Source of the DNA: Paralithodes platypus | Lineage: Eukaryota; Arthropoda; Malacostraca; Decapoda; Lithodidae | Length of the DNA stretch: 64,000 bases | NCBI GenBank assembly: GCA_032716605.1 | Contig: CM064502.1 | Coordinates: 56,989,432-57,053,431 of the forward strand | Reading direction: 5' to 3' | In this document: positions 20,449 to 32,270 of the stretch, in pieces | Layout: each line of letters opens with the position of its first letter | Position numbering within the stretch: position 1 is the first letter of the stretch | The notes under the pieces: model-generated | Told to the model about the DNA's origin: nothing | Database searches by the model: none | What the model saw: the letters and a program-made list of their open reading frames with translations, nothing else | Program-made: the position numbers and the translations under genes

Positions 20449-20955
20449 TATTTGTATGTTATTGAACAGTGCAGTAATCTTGCTTATTATTTTATTAAAA
20501 CTTAAAAGAGAAGTAACAAAATTAATAATGATTATGTCAGATTTGACGTAAATGCCATCTCACACTCTTTCTCAAATTAACCATATTATGATAACAAGAT
20601 AAGGAATGCAGTTATCATAATTTTTGTGCCAATTTGTGTATTTGTGAATTCAAAGTACAGTAATGATAATAATAATATGCTGGTATTTTATTTGTTCGAG
20701 CGCGAATTCTCCAAGTGGATTCACGAGCGCTCACATTAACTTAAATCTTTACAGCAAAGAATATCAACCAATAAGTGAAGTGATAGCCTTAGGGAAGGCA
20801 AAAGCTTCCACTCGTGAAACTCTTTCATTGATTATTCACATTTGTCTTTCAATGAAGGTGGAGAACTGTTTAATACACTCAAGATTCATAAAGCAAATTG
20901 CTTCTCCTATATTTGACTGGTTTTCTAATACAGTTGACTTGAGTGTTGTTATTAA

Positions 20956-21020
20956 AATGTAAAACTTGCAAACTAAACAAACCAAAACTGGGACAAAGAC
21001 AATGTAAAGTCAAATTAACT
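20956..21020. repeat. Family J fragment
   Basis: ATGTAAAACTTGCAAACTAA plus ACAAACCAAAACT, also seen at 23757-23870, 40721-40825 and, inverted, at about 59918-59945. The 99-codon frame at 20663-20962 ends at this block and may be part of the same element, but I recognise no domain in it. Confidence 0.55.
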
Positions 21021-21082
21021 TATCAATAAATGAGAGAGAGGAGAGTGTGAGACGGAGCTCTAGTGAGAGTGCAGTTCTCCCT

Positions 21083-21480
21083 TAGGCGGATTTACAACGG
21101 CACTTTTCTCGCAACTTTTTCTCCACAACTCTTATTTGGCAGCTTCTGAAATATGCCTTCAGTGTTTAGTTGCCTGCCCAGTGCAAGACAGTCTCACAGT
21201 GTTGTCAGAAGCCGGAGTCACACCAGCGCTTTTTCCGGCAATTTTCGATGAGCAAGTTTTTTCTTGTAATTTTTTGTTAAGCTTTTACACATTGGAATCG
21301 AAAATTAGACTGAAGGTAGATTATATGAGGTGGCTGAATTCTGATAGAACTGAGATATTAAAGCTGCCAGACTACAATTGCTCGTAAAAATTGATGGAAA
21401 AAACGTTCGTGTGACACCAGCTTTATGTTGGTGATGAAAAGTTGCCAGAAAAATCCCCTGGTGTAAATCTGTCTATAGGC
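21083..21480. mobile_element. Palindromic element L with a family K MITE nested in it
   Basis: Outer inverted ends GGCGGATTTACAACGGCAC-like and GTGTAAATCTGTCTATAGG. Inner K copy spans 21203-21426, with GAAGCCGGAGTCACACCAGC and TCGTGTGACACCAGCTTTA ends. Confidence 0.6.
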
Positions 21481-22780
21481 TGAGTAGGGAGCACCTTGGA
21501 ACCAGCCCAGCTAAGATCACATTCAGTTTTGGGCGGGGTGACGGACCCACTCTCTCGTCAGGAACAATTTAGTCCAACCTCCAAAAGTTTATGCCTCCAA
21601 GAATAACTGTAGTGACGTTTCTCTCTCGTGTCCTTGAAGCACAGATGATAAACCGCCTCCTCCCGTCCGGTGTGCTTGTTCGGCTACTGTGCCCCCCTCC
21701 CATGCCCTCCCATGCCTTCAACTTTAAAACGCTCTCCCAAAATTGTTACTTACATCAATGTTCATGAATGTTTATGAGCTCACTTAACCTGAATGCTCGT
21801 CGTTTAAACCCCCTAATCTAGAAAGACTGCTGTCAAATTCATGTACATTTTTCTCCCGCCATGCAATTTACATGTCCTACTAAGACTATGCACGGAAGAG
21901 GTTTGCAGTGCATCATGATATAGGAATGCTGAGTAGATCATTTGTCGCATGTCTTCATTTAATTGTTTTCAGTAATTATGATAACCCATAGCATAACCCA
22001 AGTAGCCAAAGTACAGCTAACCTCTCTTATCAGTTTTGTAAAGTTGGAAAGGTGCGCACAGAAATAATATATGGTGATATCTGTCAGTATTCCCCTTTAC
22101 AGCATTAACATATGGCCTTTTGTATTACTAATGGTTTGCTTTATCCAATCTAATTGCATTCTAGTACCACTTTTAAAGAATGAATGTTTTGTCACTCCTA
22201 GCGTAATGTTTGTGTAGTGCCGCAAACTCTGAGCACCTGTCATCACCCACTGGTCGCTGTGCCTGAGAGAGACACGGGGCCATTTTCTCAAACAGATTTT
22301 CCGTTTTGGTGATTACAAAATTGAATTTCGAAATTGCTATTCTCTTTCTTTAATTAAACATTTTATCAGCAGACTGAAATGTGTTGAGTAATCAGAAATG
22401 TTTAAGTAAAGGTATTTGTAACAAAATCTATAGTAAATGAAAAAATAAAGAAATAACGGTGCAAGTTACCCAAATTCATTTTGTAGGACCAAACCCGAAA
22501 TCAACGAATTGAAAAAATGGCCTGCAGTCAGTCACACTTGTCAGTCAATGTTATGATGAACTTGGAGAGCCGGTTGTTCCTGACGGTGCGTGGGGTTGCC
22601 AGTTGGCCGGACAACCGAGGCTGTGACTAAGTGGCGAAGTGAGGGACCTTAATGTACAGTCACGCTCAATAGTTCTTCAGCCCTCCCACAGGTTCAACTT
22701 CAGTGTTCCCTCTAGCTACGAGACAAAGTTCCTCCTCGACACACTTTGATAACACTTTTCCATTCACCATATTTTCTGCC
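21481..22780. other. Intronic sequence, nothing gene-like
   Basis: Mostly unique AT-rich sequence. A stretch around 22478-22555 (TTGTAGGACCAAACCCGAAATC) weakly resembles 17421-17495 (TTGTAGGACTTAATCCTAAAAC), an old dispersed repeat. Confidence 0.4.
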
Positions 22781-22943
22781 CTATAAGACTCCATCGTATA
22801 TGACATGCACCCCCAAATAGTACGGAAAAAATAACTGGACAAAAATAGTAATTAAGCTTGTTGTGGAAGATGGGGAGGGGCTACTTTTAAAAGGTAAAGA
22901 GGGTAAAAGAAGTGCATCTTATATGGCAGGAAATACGGTATTT
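22781..22943. mobile_element. MITE family R (CCATATTTTCTGCCCTATAAG type)
   Basis: Inverted ends ACCATATTTTCTGCCCTATA and TATATGGCAGGAAATACGGT. Elements with a similar TATTTTCNGNNNTATAAG terminus are widespread in animal genomes (established knowledge of the pattern; superfamily not assigned here). Confidence 0.6.
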
Positions 22944-24480
22944 ATAAGGTGTGTTGATGAAAACTTTTGCCTCGGATTAAAGGAAGCCAGCACTGGAGCC
23001 GAGGTGGTGGATGGGTTGCATGACTAATGACGCTGACTTTACCGGAAGCACATGCACTCACGGCTTGGCTTACTCACGGCCAAATATAGATCACCATAAA
23101 ATCTCTTGTTTGGGTTGGATTCTGGCTTGTGTTTTTGCAGGTACCCGTCCGACCTGAACCAAAAGCCAGGCAAAATCTAACCCCAAGCGGTTTTATTTAC
23201 CCGCTGTTGGACTTTTCACACAGTCGGTTTGTCAGAGATTTATGCAACTCTGCCAGTGGTGCGTAGGGGAGTCGGGAGTGTGCACGCTTCGTTTGCTTGA
23301 TGGTTCCTTGCCGTTGACCACAACCAGTCGGTCCACTCTACTTCTCAGCTAAAACACTCTTGTCACCTTTACACTTTAATGAGCACTCCGAGAAGATACA
23401 AGAAGTTAGGGATTATCACATTCAGTTGCTCACACATCCAATGTATTTATCTTAACAATATTTACTTTCAGTTTAATTCTAGTCATTTGCAGTGTTACAT
23501 TTTTTGCACAATTCAAGATTCACATATGTATATCCATATTATGAAATGAAGCTTAGCTCATTAGTACTATATTTATGCTAAAGTTCTGTGATCTTTAAAT
23601 CTATAAACAAAGACAAGTAGTTAAGCTTTCCATATTATGAGATAGGTCTATAGTTTCAGACAACTGGCAAATGATACAATAAATATTCTTGAGAGAGACA
23701 GTCCATGCAAATCTGGTAGTCCATTTGGTAGGCTACCATATATATGAGGTAATTATAATGTAAAACTTGCAAAATAAACAAACCAAAACTTAAACGAACA
23801 CAGTAAAAAGACAAAACAACTGCAGTAATCCAAATCGCTATGTGGAAACAACGCTTAAGTAAAATAATAATTTATAAATAATAGAACACAATCCACCACA
23901 TAGAGTGTACATTACTACATGAGCAAGTTAATGTTTTATTCACATAAATACACATGTGTGCAGTTGGGCACATAAGTTCTGTTCCTCGTAGTACTCTTAT
24001 GTAAGAAAGTAAAATTAGTATGGATGAATTGCGAGTGTGTTTCTTCTAATTATCAGTTGACTATAATCAGATGAGTTAGCCACTGCATAAGAAACTACAC
24101 TCATAATTCAATCATGTACAATATATTTCCATGTATATGATCACCGAGAGGAACATAACTTATGTGGCCAACTGTACATACGTTTCTATCACACCCAGGA
24201 AATAAACTTAAAACATCAGGGAAACCTCTTAGCTTCGATACTTCTGTACTACATTTCTATATAGTTAAATTTGATACATTGATTTATAAGCGAGTGCAAT
24301 TAGAAATAGACACAGTGTAAAGGGTGACTTGAGTGTATGTCTGAGACGTAGTGTAGAGGGATGGTTTAGTCACATTATATTGACCTGTATTCTGTTTTAC
24401 CAAGTCTATTTACAAAGCACTCTCTAGTCTCTAGAATAAAGCCGGTTGGTATTTAATAGTCTTGCTAATTTCATGCCACA
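22944..24480. other. Intronic sequence with family J and a palindromic element S
   Basis: Family J spans about 23757-23870. A foldback at about 23955-24183 has inverted ends TGTGCAGTTGGGCACATAAG and CTTATGTGGCCAACTGTACA, resembling the ends of family O near 40.1 kb. The rest is unique, and no gene is seen. Confidence 0.5.
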
Positions 24481-24770
24481 GGTCATAGCGCAGTTGGTAG
24501 AGCACTCACCTGCAAATTGTGAGGTTGATGGTTCGAGTCTCTGGCCAGCCAGAGTGCTATTTGGCAGACGCCAGTGCTGTTAGTGAACGGCGTGGTCCAG
24601 CAATCTGTGGCAATTGTTCACTGAAGTCCCTGATCAGCAGGGCACCCACCCTAGCCCAGCTTTTGAGCAGGGAGTGCATGGTGGTAAAAAACGCTGTTAC
24701 AATGTATGTAATGGAAAAATTACGCTAAACCATTGTATGTATCATCTGGATTGCAAGCCGATATGACTAT
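24481..24770 (+). repeat. tRNA-derived SINE, + strand
   Basis: The head GGTCATAGCGCAGTTGGTAG, AGCACTCACCTGCAAATTGT and GGTTCGAGTCTCTGGCC resembles a tRNA with A and B boxes; the anticodon arm (GCA/TGC region) is one to two bases too long for a standard loop, arguing against a working tRNA. An unrelated body of about 220 bp follows (GCCAGTGCTGTTAGTGAACG...). This organisation is typical of a SINE. Confidence 0.65.
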
Positions 24771-25134
24771 TAAACATTAGCTTTGTTTGATTTGGAGTCT
24801 AGAATGTGTTTAGTTAAACAACTTGTGACATTGATTACAGGTGGGCGGTACAATATCCAATGCAATTCTAGAAGACTTTTGCACCCTTATTACTCCTTAT
24901 TCTTGGCCCATTCACTGATATGAGCCAACAATAATGAGTAACAACGATGCACAAGTGTTCTAGAATATTTCCCCCACACCCGTCCTTAGTCACAGCTCTG
25001 GTAAACTTACTCACGCCTTGAGTTTGACGCTATCCAATTTTGGCTTGATTGCCGTGTGTGGTTTAGTAGCAGGTACTTAGAATCTTACCCTGCTGTAAAA
25101 AAATTATTGTGTGTCACGTTGTAGAAATTTGAAC
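24771..25134. other. Unique intronic sequence
   Basis: A weak palindrome around 24865-24970 (TCTAGAAGACTTTTGCACCC against a degenerate inverse). No other structure. Confidence 0.35.
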
Positions 25135-25348
25135 TTAACCCCTTCCGTACCGGCGACGTCTTTTTCATTATATTCTGGTAATTATTAGACGATTTTATTC
25201 AGTTTAAAAAGGGCCTCCAGCAATTAACAGGCCTCGAATTATCTCACTTCACCATTTTTGCTACCACAGATCTTTCTTAAACTGCGCACAATCGTCTAAA
25301 AGTAGTTAGAATATAATTATAAAGACACCGCGGTACAGAATGGGTTAA
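25135..25348. mobile_element. MITE family B copy, canonical
   Basis: TTAACCCCTTCCGTACCGGC left and CGCGGTACAGAATGGGTTAA right, 214 bp. Confidence 0.9.
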
Positions 25349-25944
25349 CCACGCTTGACTTTTCATCCACGATCTTCTATTTTGCTTCTAATATGGAAAG
25401 AAATCCTCAGTCCGGTCTAACGATACGATGTCTCACCTTGATGCTCCCATTACTCTCGATTCCGTCACCTCAGCATGTGGCAGAATATAATAATATATAC
25501 AAAGCCCAATAAGAAGCTTGCTCAGAGGTAAATAGGGGGGGAAATATTACAATACTATATGATAATGATAATAATAAGAATAAGAAGAAAAAGAATAATA
25601 AGAATAATGATAATAATAAGAATAATAAGAATAATAAGAATATAGCCAAAGATAATGGAGAATATTTGGAAAAAAATTGAGATAAAGCATACTCATAGAA
25701 AAGATCCAGGGAAAAGAATGCCAGAAACACATTGAAATATTGAATACAGATCCGAGTTATGTAGGCAATGACACAGGTTGCAGATATTAGGTTAGTGGCG
25801 TCTACTTTGCTTTCATATGAACAATGAACGTTTTCACTACAGGGATGAGTAAAAAATTTAACCCTTCTAATACTGTACACTGTGATATGATATTGCTAAG
25901 TTTATATTATGGCAATGTTTTTTTTTTTTCAGAATGCATTAATG
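25349..25944. other. Intronic sequence with (AATAAG)n-like tract
   Basis: 25560-25640 is an ATAATAAGAATAAG purine tract. The 136-codon - strand Leu/Phe/Tyr-rich frame over it is a composition artefact. Confidence 0.5.
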
Positions 25945-26328
25945 TACAGTAAACCCCTTTCGGACTCCGCTCTTTCGGAATTCCAAGACTTTCGGACAAG
26001 CATTTCAATTCAGACTCATGGTTCAGCCTTTCGGATTTGTCCGATAGTCAGTTCGGACTACATTTCACTTCGGAATCATTGTCCAGCCTTTCGGATTTGT
26101 CCGATAGGCTGATCATAAAATAATATCGCATTCGGACATTATCTTGAGTTTCGGACTTGTCTGGTTAGGTGAATGTGTATTCGGACTTATAAACTTTGGA
26201 TATTATCTCAGAGTTTCGGACAAGTCTGGATGGTTGAAGTGTGAGTTCGGACTCGGCCCTTTCGGACTTTTGACACTTTCGGACAGGGGTCTCCCCAGAT
26301 TAGTCCGAAAGGGCGGGGGTTTACTGTA
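25945..26328. mobile_element. MITE family F (pogo-like), copy 1
   Basis: About 384 bp with TA flanks and inverted ends CAGTAAACCCCTTTCGGAC and GTCCGAAAGGGCGGGGGTTTACTG, filled with TTCGGACT/AGTCCGAA words. CAGTNAACCC termini with TA duplications are typical of pogo/Tigger-derived MITEs (established pattern). Not coding. Confidence 0.8.
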
Positions 26329-26349
26329 CTTACAAGTATATACTGTGCT

Positions 26350-26427
26350 TGCATGCCAATACTCTCCGAGATCCCGAGTTTGAATCCCGGGAGGACCTTA
26401 TGCGGGGTTTGTAATGGATGATTAATT
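26350..26427 (+). repeat. tRNA-derived SINE (family I) fragment, + strand
   Basis: B-box-like GAGTTTGAATCCCGGGAGGA followed by the family tail GGGGTTTGTAATGGATGATTA. The 5' half is lost. Confidence 0.6.
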
Positions 26428-26586
26428 TTAAGAACTGGGTGTTCCATAATACACATTCTAATTATCATAGAAATACAGGAGATATATGTTTTCGAATACA
26501 GTTACTGTATTCTGTTTCTTAGAACATTGGTAGGGCCTTTTTGTGCTCATTTAATTCACATAAAATCATATGTAGTTGAGGCCATC

Positions 26587-26870
26587 AACCCCTTCTGTAC
26601 CGGCAATGTCTTTTTAATTTTATACTATAGTCTGTTCATTCTAGGTTGGGCAGAAATCGTAACCTCTAACCTCTCATACCTCTAAAAGGCCTAGAGTAAT
26701 CGAGCTAATATTTCTACCACATAAGAAGACTTGGCTAGGGAATAGGTGTGGAAATGGACAGGTCATTTGCTCTAGCCAATTTTGAGTTACAGAGGTTAGA
26801 GGTTACGATTTCTGCTCAACCTAGAATGAACGGACTATAACTATGTGTAGGAGATGTTTTTCAGTTTAAG
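26587..26870. mobile_element. Family B element interrupted by a family A' element
   Basis: B left half AACCCCTTCTGTACCGGCAA at 26587-26625, then A' (26626-26838) with ends TATAGTCTGTTCATTCTAGG and CCTAGAATGAACGGACTATA, then a degraded B remnant. Confidence 0.65.
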
Positions 26871-26937
26871 AAGGTAATTTCAAGTTACTGTCACTTATTC
26901 CTTGATAGTCCTTATATGCTTCAAATAGCTCGTGATT

Positions 26938-27362
26938 ATACCCTGTTCCAAATAAGTAGGCCAAAACTCTTGAGCATTACCCTCTGTGTCTCGCAAACGA
27001 CTAGTGTAATCGAGCTAATGTATCTACCATTTGGGAAGGATCTACTAGGGAATAGGTGTGGAAATTTACAGCTCATTTGCTCTTGCCCTTTTTGAGTTAC
27101 AGAGGCTAGAGGTTACGATTTCTGCCCAACCTAGAATGAACGGACTATAGCCTGTTCCAAATAAGTAGGCCAAAACTCTTGAACATAAACCTCTACGTCT
27201 CACAAACGACTAGAGTAATCGAGCTAATATACTGTATCTACCATTTGGGAAGGATCTACTAGCGAATAGGTGTGGACATTTACAGCCCATTTGCTCTAGC
27301 CCATTTTGAGTTACAGAGGTTTGAGTTTACGATTTCTGGCCTACCTATTTGGAACAGGGTAT
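26938..27362. mobile_element. Two adjoining family A elements, the first chimeric
   Basis: 26938-27150 begins with the type-A end (TACCCTGTTCCAAATAAGTA) but ends with the type-A' end (CCTAGAATGAACGGACTATA). 27146-27362 starts in the shared TATAG and ends CTATTTGGAACAGGGTATA. Adjoining copies and end swapping suggest recombination or template switching. Confidence 0.75.
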
Positions 27363-27407
27363 AGTACTGTAGTGCAGTGTTTGTTTCATGTCGTACAATC
27401 GTCGAGT

Positions 27408-27612
27408 CAACCCTTTCAAGATCCAATACGCATTACTTTTCCGGCTATTATTAGACGATTATATTCAGATTAGGAAGGGCATATGGAAGTCGGAGAGTTA
27501 ATTGAGTTAGTCTTTACCCATATAATTCCCACAGATCCTTCCTGAACTGTATAAAATCGTCTAATGATAGCCAGAATAAATGGTCAAAATGTGTCACAAT
27601 CTTCAAAGGGTC
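27408..27612. mobile_element. MITE family B copy (Bb subtype)
   Basis: CAACCCTTTCAAGATCC left, AATCTTCAAAGGGTCA right, with GACGATTATATTCAGATTAG and complement in the arms. Confidence 0.75.
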
Positions 27613-27771
27613 ATTGTCCCTCTCTCCAGGTGTTTGGCAAGTTATCATCGAGGTTTTAGTCCAACTATTGATTCTACAGTTTTAAGTATATCAAGAATTT
27701 TTTATTAGATTACGAATATGGACAAATATGTGTTGTTTTTCATGTAAGCATTTTTTTCATGTGCAATAGTA

Positions 27772-27809
27772 TCTATCTATCTATCTATTTATTTACTAAC
27801 TTGCTGTAT

Positions 27810-27840
<31 letters not shown>

Positions 27841-27843
27841 GAT
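27772..27843. repeat. (TATC)n and (GATA)n tetranucleotide tracts in inverted orientation
   Basis: TATCTATCTATCTATTTATT then ATAGATAGATAGATAG, separated by about 25 bp, so the two tracts can pair. Confidence 0.9.
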
Positions 27844-28194
27844 TAGATTTTGTTGTTCATTCTCACACCATTTTTGTTTTCTTTTGTTATACATAATCAT
27901 TTGGCACAGACATATTTATGGCCTTTCAACTTGCTGAATGATTAAGTTTTGTTGTTTACGTTCACACCGTTTTTTTCGTATTTTTGTTATTCATAATCAA
28001 TTAGCGCAGATATAATAATGGCAGTTTAAACTAGCAGATATCGCCCTGTTACTCGTTCATGCTAATAGATCAGGGTATTATCTTATTTTGGGCATTGTGA
28101 GTCTACGTTCTGTATTCCTTGATAAACCCAATAATTTTTGGTGAAATTACTGTACTAGAGTTTTGTCCATAAAATTTGCTAATTGGGAGAGAGG

Positions 28195-28275
28195 TATCCT
28201 GACCAGGATTCGAACCCACTCAGTTATGTTTGTGAGTACCAAGTCAGCTGTATATATGAGAGGACGAGCCAACCA
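28195..28275 (-). repeat. tRNA-like SINE head (- strand), weak
   Basis: The complement contains GGGTTCGAATCCTGGTCAGG, a B-box match; no good A box or acceptor stem was found. Confidence 0.35.
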
Positions 28276-28408
28276 CCTCTCTTCATTAATTTAGTAATTT
28301 ACTAGTGTCAGGCAATATTCTTTTATATACTGTATATATTTTTCTTTATCTTAGTTCAACCAGACCACTGAGTTACAAAACAACACTCATAATAGGGCTG
28401 TGGCAATA

Positions 28409-28744
28409 TTAAGGGGAAGTATTTAGTGTGTTTCCTAGATTTCCATCAAGCTTGAAATTACACCCCCTTGACCCCCTTTCAAGATAAATTTGTACATTTT
28501 TTGGTAGAAACATTTTCCGGCCGAAGGCCGGTTCTTCTTAAATTACAGGCTCGCTATCGCTCGCCAGAAAAAAATAGACACCTAAATGGCACGAAAGGTC
28601 TTAAAAGTGACATAAATGGGGTGAAAGTTCTTAAAATCGCCAAACTAATGGGGCGAACATCTTAAAATCTCAATAGCAATGGGGCTAAACATGAGAGAGA
28701 AAGGGGTAAAGAAAAAAATCCCTCCTGTGGAAATCTCCCCTTAA
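28409..28744. mobile_element. MITE family D copy
   Basis: Ends TTAAGGGGAAGTATTTAGTG and CTCCTGTGGAAATCTCCCCTTAA; centre CCGGCCGAAGGCCGG; TTTTTTGGTAGAAACATTTT core. Confidence 0.8.
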
Positions 28745-29075
28745 ATGTACTGTACAGTACTACATATTTGTTGCAATAATCATAATATTATAATATAATT
28801 TTGATCTCTATAGGTTCAGATATTGTTAATAATACAGCTTGGATAATTTGCCATGCTAATTTACTATGAAGTTCAGAATGTTTAAAATGTTTGCATGAAA
28901 TTATGTCCACAGGCAAAAGGCCATGTCACACGAGCGATTTTTCAGTTATTTTTTATGAGCGAGTGTTTTCTGGCAGCTTTAGAATCTCATATGTCAGTGA
29001 TTTCATTAATTAGGTTTATTTGTAAGTTATTTGGTGGGTTGGTGATAATATGAATTTATATTAGAATTTATATAA
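28745..29075. other. AT-rich intronic sequence with a partial family K end
   Basis: 28917-28990 (AGGCCATGTCACACGAGCGA) matches the K terminus without its mate. Otherwise unique. Confidence 0.4.
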
Positions 29076-29270
29076 ATGATAGGCCAGAAGTCGTAACCCC
29101 TGACTTCTGTAACTCAAAAAGGGCTAGAGCACATGGGCTGCAAATTTCCACACTTATTCCCTGGCTGACCCTTCCATAACGGTAGAAATATTAGCTGGAT
29201 TACTCTAGTCGTTTGTGAATTGTAGAGGTTAATGTTCAACAGTTATGACCTACCTATTTGGAACAGGGTA
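29076..29270. mobile_element. MITE family A copy, left end truncated
   Basis: Starts ATAGGCCAGAAGTCGTAACC and ends CTATTTGGAACAGGGTATT. Confidence 0.75.
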
Positions 29271-29275
29271 TTCTA

Positions 29276-29615
29276 TAGACTCCCTTTTATCCAAAAATCA
29301 TGAGTCTTTTTGACATTTTGGATAAGCAATTTTTATGGATAAACATGAGTCTCTCTATAACTATATAGAACTAAATATGTGTACAAATGGCCAAATATAC
29401 TGTTTTCAATGCATTTAAAACCATTTCTAGACTGTTTTAACTTAAAATTATCATCTAAATCAAGCTATGTCTACTTCAGAGGGGTTAAATTGATGCAATT
29501 AAACACCCAGAGAGGCTTAAATAAGTGAAAACTAGTGAAAAATATGGATAGCAAAAACTTTGGTGAACTGAAATTTTTGGATATTCGAATTTAGGATTAA
29601 AGGGAGTTTACTGTA
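29276..29615. mobile_element. MITE family M (pogo-like foldback)
   Basis: Left TATAGACTCCCTTTTATCC and right GGATTAAAGGGAGTTTACTGTA are inverted; the interior is AT-rich with TTTGGATAAGC / TTTTTGGATATTCG. The right terminus CAGTAAACTCCC read on the other strand is pogo-like. Confidence 0.65.
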
Positions 29616-29839
29616 GTACTATTTGTTTTAATAGAAATGTCAAGGTAATATGGCCCTCTCTAGATTTCCCACAAATTACCATCAAGATATTCGGTGAACT
29701 ATTTATTTTGGCTGCACTTTCGAATACCAGGTAAGTTCGTACTTGATCTACAGCTTTCGTAATTCTCCAAACAAATATTTACACCACCAGAAACAAAAGA
29801 CTGTCCTACTCACGTGTAGATCACAGTCTTTTATGTATG

Positions 29840-30057
29840 TACACTCGGTCAAAGAAGTATCTGCACCCCTACGCTACTTATTTGATGTATACAGCTCGGT
29901 ATGGTTGGCACCTCTACTTGCAAGCAACTATATCCATGTGTCAGAGACGATCGTCTCTGACACATGGATATAGTTGCAGGCAGAGATGCCAACCATACCG
30001 AGCTGTACACACCAGATGATCAGGGTAGGGGTTCAGATACTTCTTTGACCGAGTGTA
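29840..30057. mobile_element. MITE family H: near-perfect 218-bp palindrome, copy 1
   Basis: TA flanks; ends ACACTCGGTCAAAGAAGTAT and ATACTTCTTTGACCGAGTGT. The arms are almost fully complementary up to the centre GAGACGATCGTCTC, and inner words ACATGGATATAGTTGC and GCAACTATATCCATGT pair exactly. A second copy is at 55708-55921. No coding potential. Confidence 0.9.
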
Positions 30058-30193
30058 CAGTATGTTTATATAATGTACCGGTATGTATCTATGGACTGTA
30101 TGTATTTATTGAATGATCTTTTATGGAGTATTTTCTTTTTCGAGATTTCATAATTAGTGTCAATTTCTTACAAGTCGAGTGTACAGTGTTATT

Positions 30194-30404
30194 GACCTCT
30201 TGAGTACCAGCGACGTGTGATGTATTTTATTCTAGCTATATTTAGACGATATTATGCAGCTTAGGAAGGATCTGTGGTAGTTAGAAGGGTTGGTTAAGAT
30301 AGTTAAGCCTTATTATTGCTAGAGGTCCTTCCTAAGCTGAATAACAACATCTACTAGTTGCCAGAATATGATGAAAAGGACGTCCCTGGTACTGAATGGG
30401 TTAA
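30194..30404. mobile_element. MITE family B copy
   Basis: CTCTTGAGTACCAGCGACG left and CGTCCCTGGTACTGAATGGG with TTAA right. Confidence 0.8.
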
Positions 30405-30615
30405 CCCCTCCTGTACCAGTGACGTCTTTTTAACTTTATTCTGGCTACTATTTAACGATTTTATTCAATATATAAAAGGCCTCCAGCAATTAACAGGCTT
30501 CGAACTATCCCACTTAACCCTTTTTACTACCACAGATCCTTATGGGACTGCAAAAAATCGTCTAAAGGTAGCTAGAATAAAACTAAAAAGAGGTCGCCGG
30601 TATAGTAGGGGTTAA
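30401..30615. mobile_element. MITE family B copy, adjoining the previous one
   Basis: TTAACCCCTCCTGTACCAGTG left (shared TTAA) and CGCCGGTATAGTAGGGGTTAA right. Confidence 0.85.
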
Positions 30616-31081
30616 GCTTGGAGGGGATGTGATAATATTGGACAACCAGCTTTACGGGTGGATATTATAAAGCCCTCTCTCAAAGTTCATTGTTCATATG
30701 ACAGGCTAGGCTATTCTTAATCATGAATAATGAGTATACAGTATATGCCAGGAAAATATAAAAAAAAGGAAAAAACATGAGGGAAAAATAAAAAAATAGG
30801 AAAAGTGGGGATTGGGCCTGAGTAAATAGATAGATAGGAAAATAATAATTACTGGATCTGCAATATATATTTGGAAAATATTAACAAAAAAGGTGAATGT
30901 ATTTAGGTTTACATTTCTGGAGTGACATTTATTTCAGCAGGATGCAATGCCATACATAATTTCTGAAGATGAGATTATTTGCAACAAGATATAAAAGCAA
31001 AGACTTAGGCATTCAATTATTTATGCATATCTTTATAGAAGAGCTTACTGTAGGTGATATTGTGGTGTTATGCTTTATGTA
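30616..31081. other. Intronic sequence with family P fragment
   Basis: About 30765-30835 has the A-rich block AGGAAAAGTGGGGATTGGGC then CTGAGTAAATAGATAGATAG, matching 4105-4160 and the inverse of 54775-54835. Nothing gene-like. Confidence 0.45.
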
Positions 31082-31274
31082 TAGGTCTCCCTCGATGTAT
31101 GATTGGTTTATGTTCCTGAAAACCCGATCTTAAATAGAAAAATCATATAGCAAACCCTAAAATTAATGGGGTAAATGGGGATGCGTTCTGGGACCAGCCA
31201 AAGTCCAAACACAAACCCCTAAAAACCTATAATAATATCGTAAATTGAGGCATCGGATAGTGAGGGAGACCTGT
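31082..31274. mobile_element. MITE family E, copy 2
   Basis: ATAGGTCTCCCTCGATGTAT left, GTGAGGGAGACCTGTA right, about 193 bp. Confidence 0.85.
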
Positions 31275-32270
31275 ATTGAGAATGTATAGAGAACGAGGTT
31301 ATTTGAAGTTGAGAAAAAAAAAGGAGAAATGGAAGCTCTTGAAACTGAATATGGTATACTGCCATGTCGGTTTCCCCGCCTTCAATTTGGGGAATCCTAG
31401 AAATGACTGGGGTTCAAATCTCCCCGGGTGATCTGTACACTCTGGGGCTGATAAAGTTTACCCATCCTAGTAATCTCTGAAATGGGAAAACTAGCCATTA
31501 GGTTGAGAAGAAAAAAGATAACTAGAATGATCATGCTAAAACAAATGCATTACCAAAAATTTGTCAGTTCCTGTTCAGCATTAATTCTCCCTTGTTTTTA
31601 TTTAACTGATATGGTCCAAATTTATTTCCATATACATTTTCATCAAAAGTCATAATTAATTAGTAACTGAGCCATTCATAGTTACAATTTAAAATGAATG
31701 CTATGAAATGAAAATAGAGTTCCAATTTAAAAGTAGAGGGAAATCTGGTTACCTCTGCAAGCCAGTGAATATCTTAGCCACTGAGGGAGCAACATCGTGA
31801 CCCTGCTGAAAGAAAATGTTAATGTTGTCGAGGATTGATTGTCCCCCCCTCCCCCTTTACCTGACCTCCCCCCCCCCACCCCCCCCGGACTGAGGAGACT
31901 TCTGACACAGCCACAGACATCCTCCAGGGAGAAAGAGAGAGAGAGAGACTAACACAGATAAGCTCAGCCTCTGAAGGTAAACCAAGACACAGATAAACAA
32001 GTGTATAGCCACCATTTTCATGTACTGTACAGTACCTCATTATTTAGTACAGCCATCTTTGGTTTTCACTATGTTCAACAATCATTTTTGTATAATATAA
32101 TCATTCAACTTCACTTAGCTTTCTAATGAATACAGTACTTTAAAAAAAGTAATGTTAAAAAGTTTTTTAAAAATTGCTCCGTTGTGAGCTGTCGTTGAGT
32201 GATATACAATAGAGGGACAGTGTGTTATGCATGTTGTCCCCGAGGCTCGGGTCTCAGTCTGTTATTCTAG
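31275..32270. other. Intronic sequence with a tRNA-like word and C/G-runs
   Basis: GGGGTTCAAATCTCCCCGGG near 31410 resembles a B box, but no tRNA fold was found. A C-rich run lies at about 31842-31888. The end (GTCTCAGTCTGTTATTCTAG) is acceptor-like for the next entry. Confidence 0.4.

Noticed and set aside
24481..24548. Functional tRNA-Cys or tRNA-Ala gene
   Set aside because: Anticodon loop length is wrong and a SINE-like body follows.
25470..25880. 136-codon - strand frame
   Set aside because: Arises from an (AATAAG)n-like tract; Leu/Phe/Tyr composition only.
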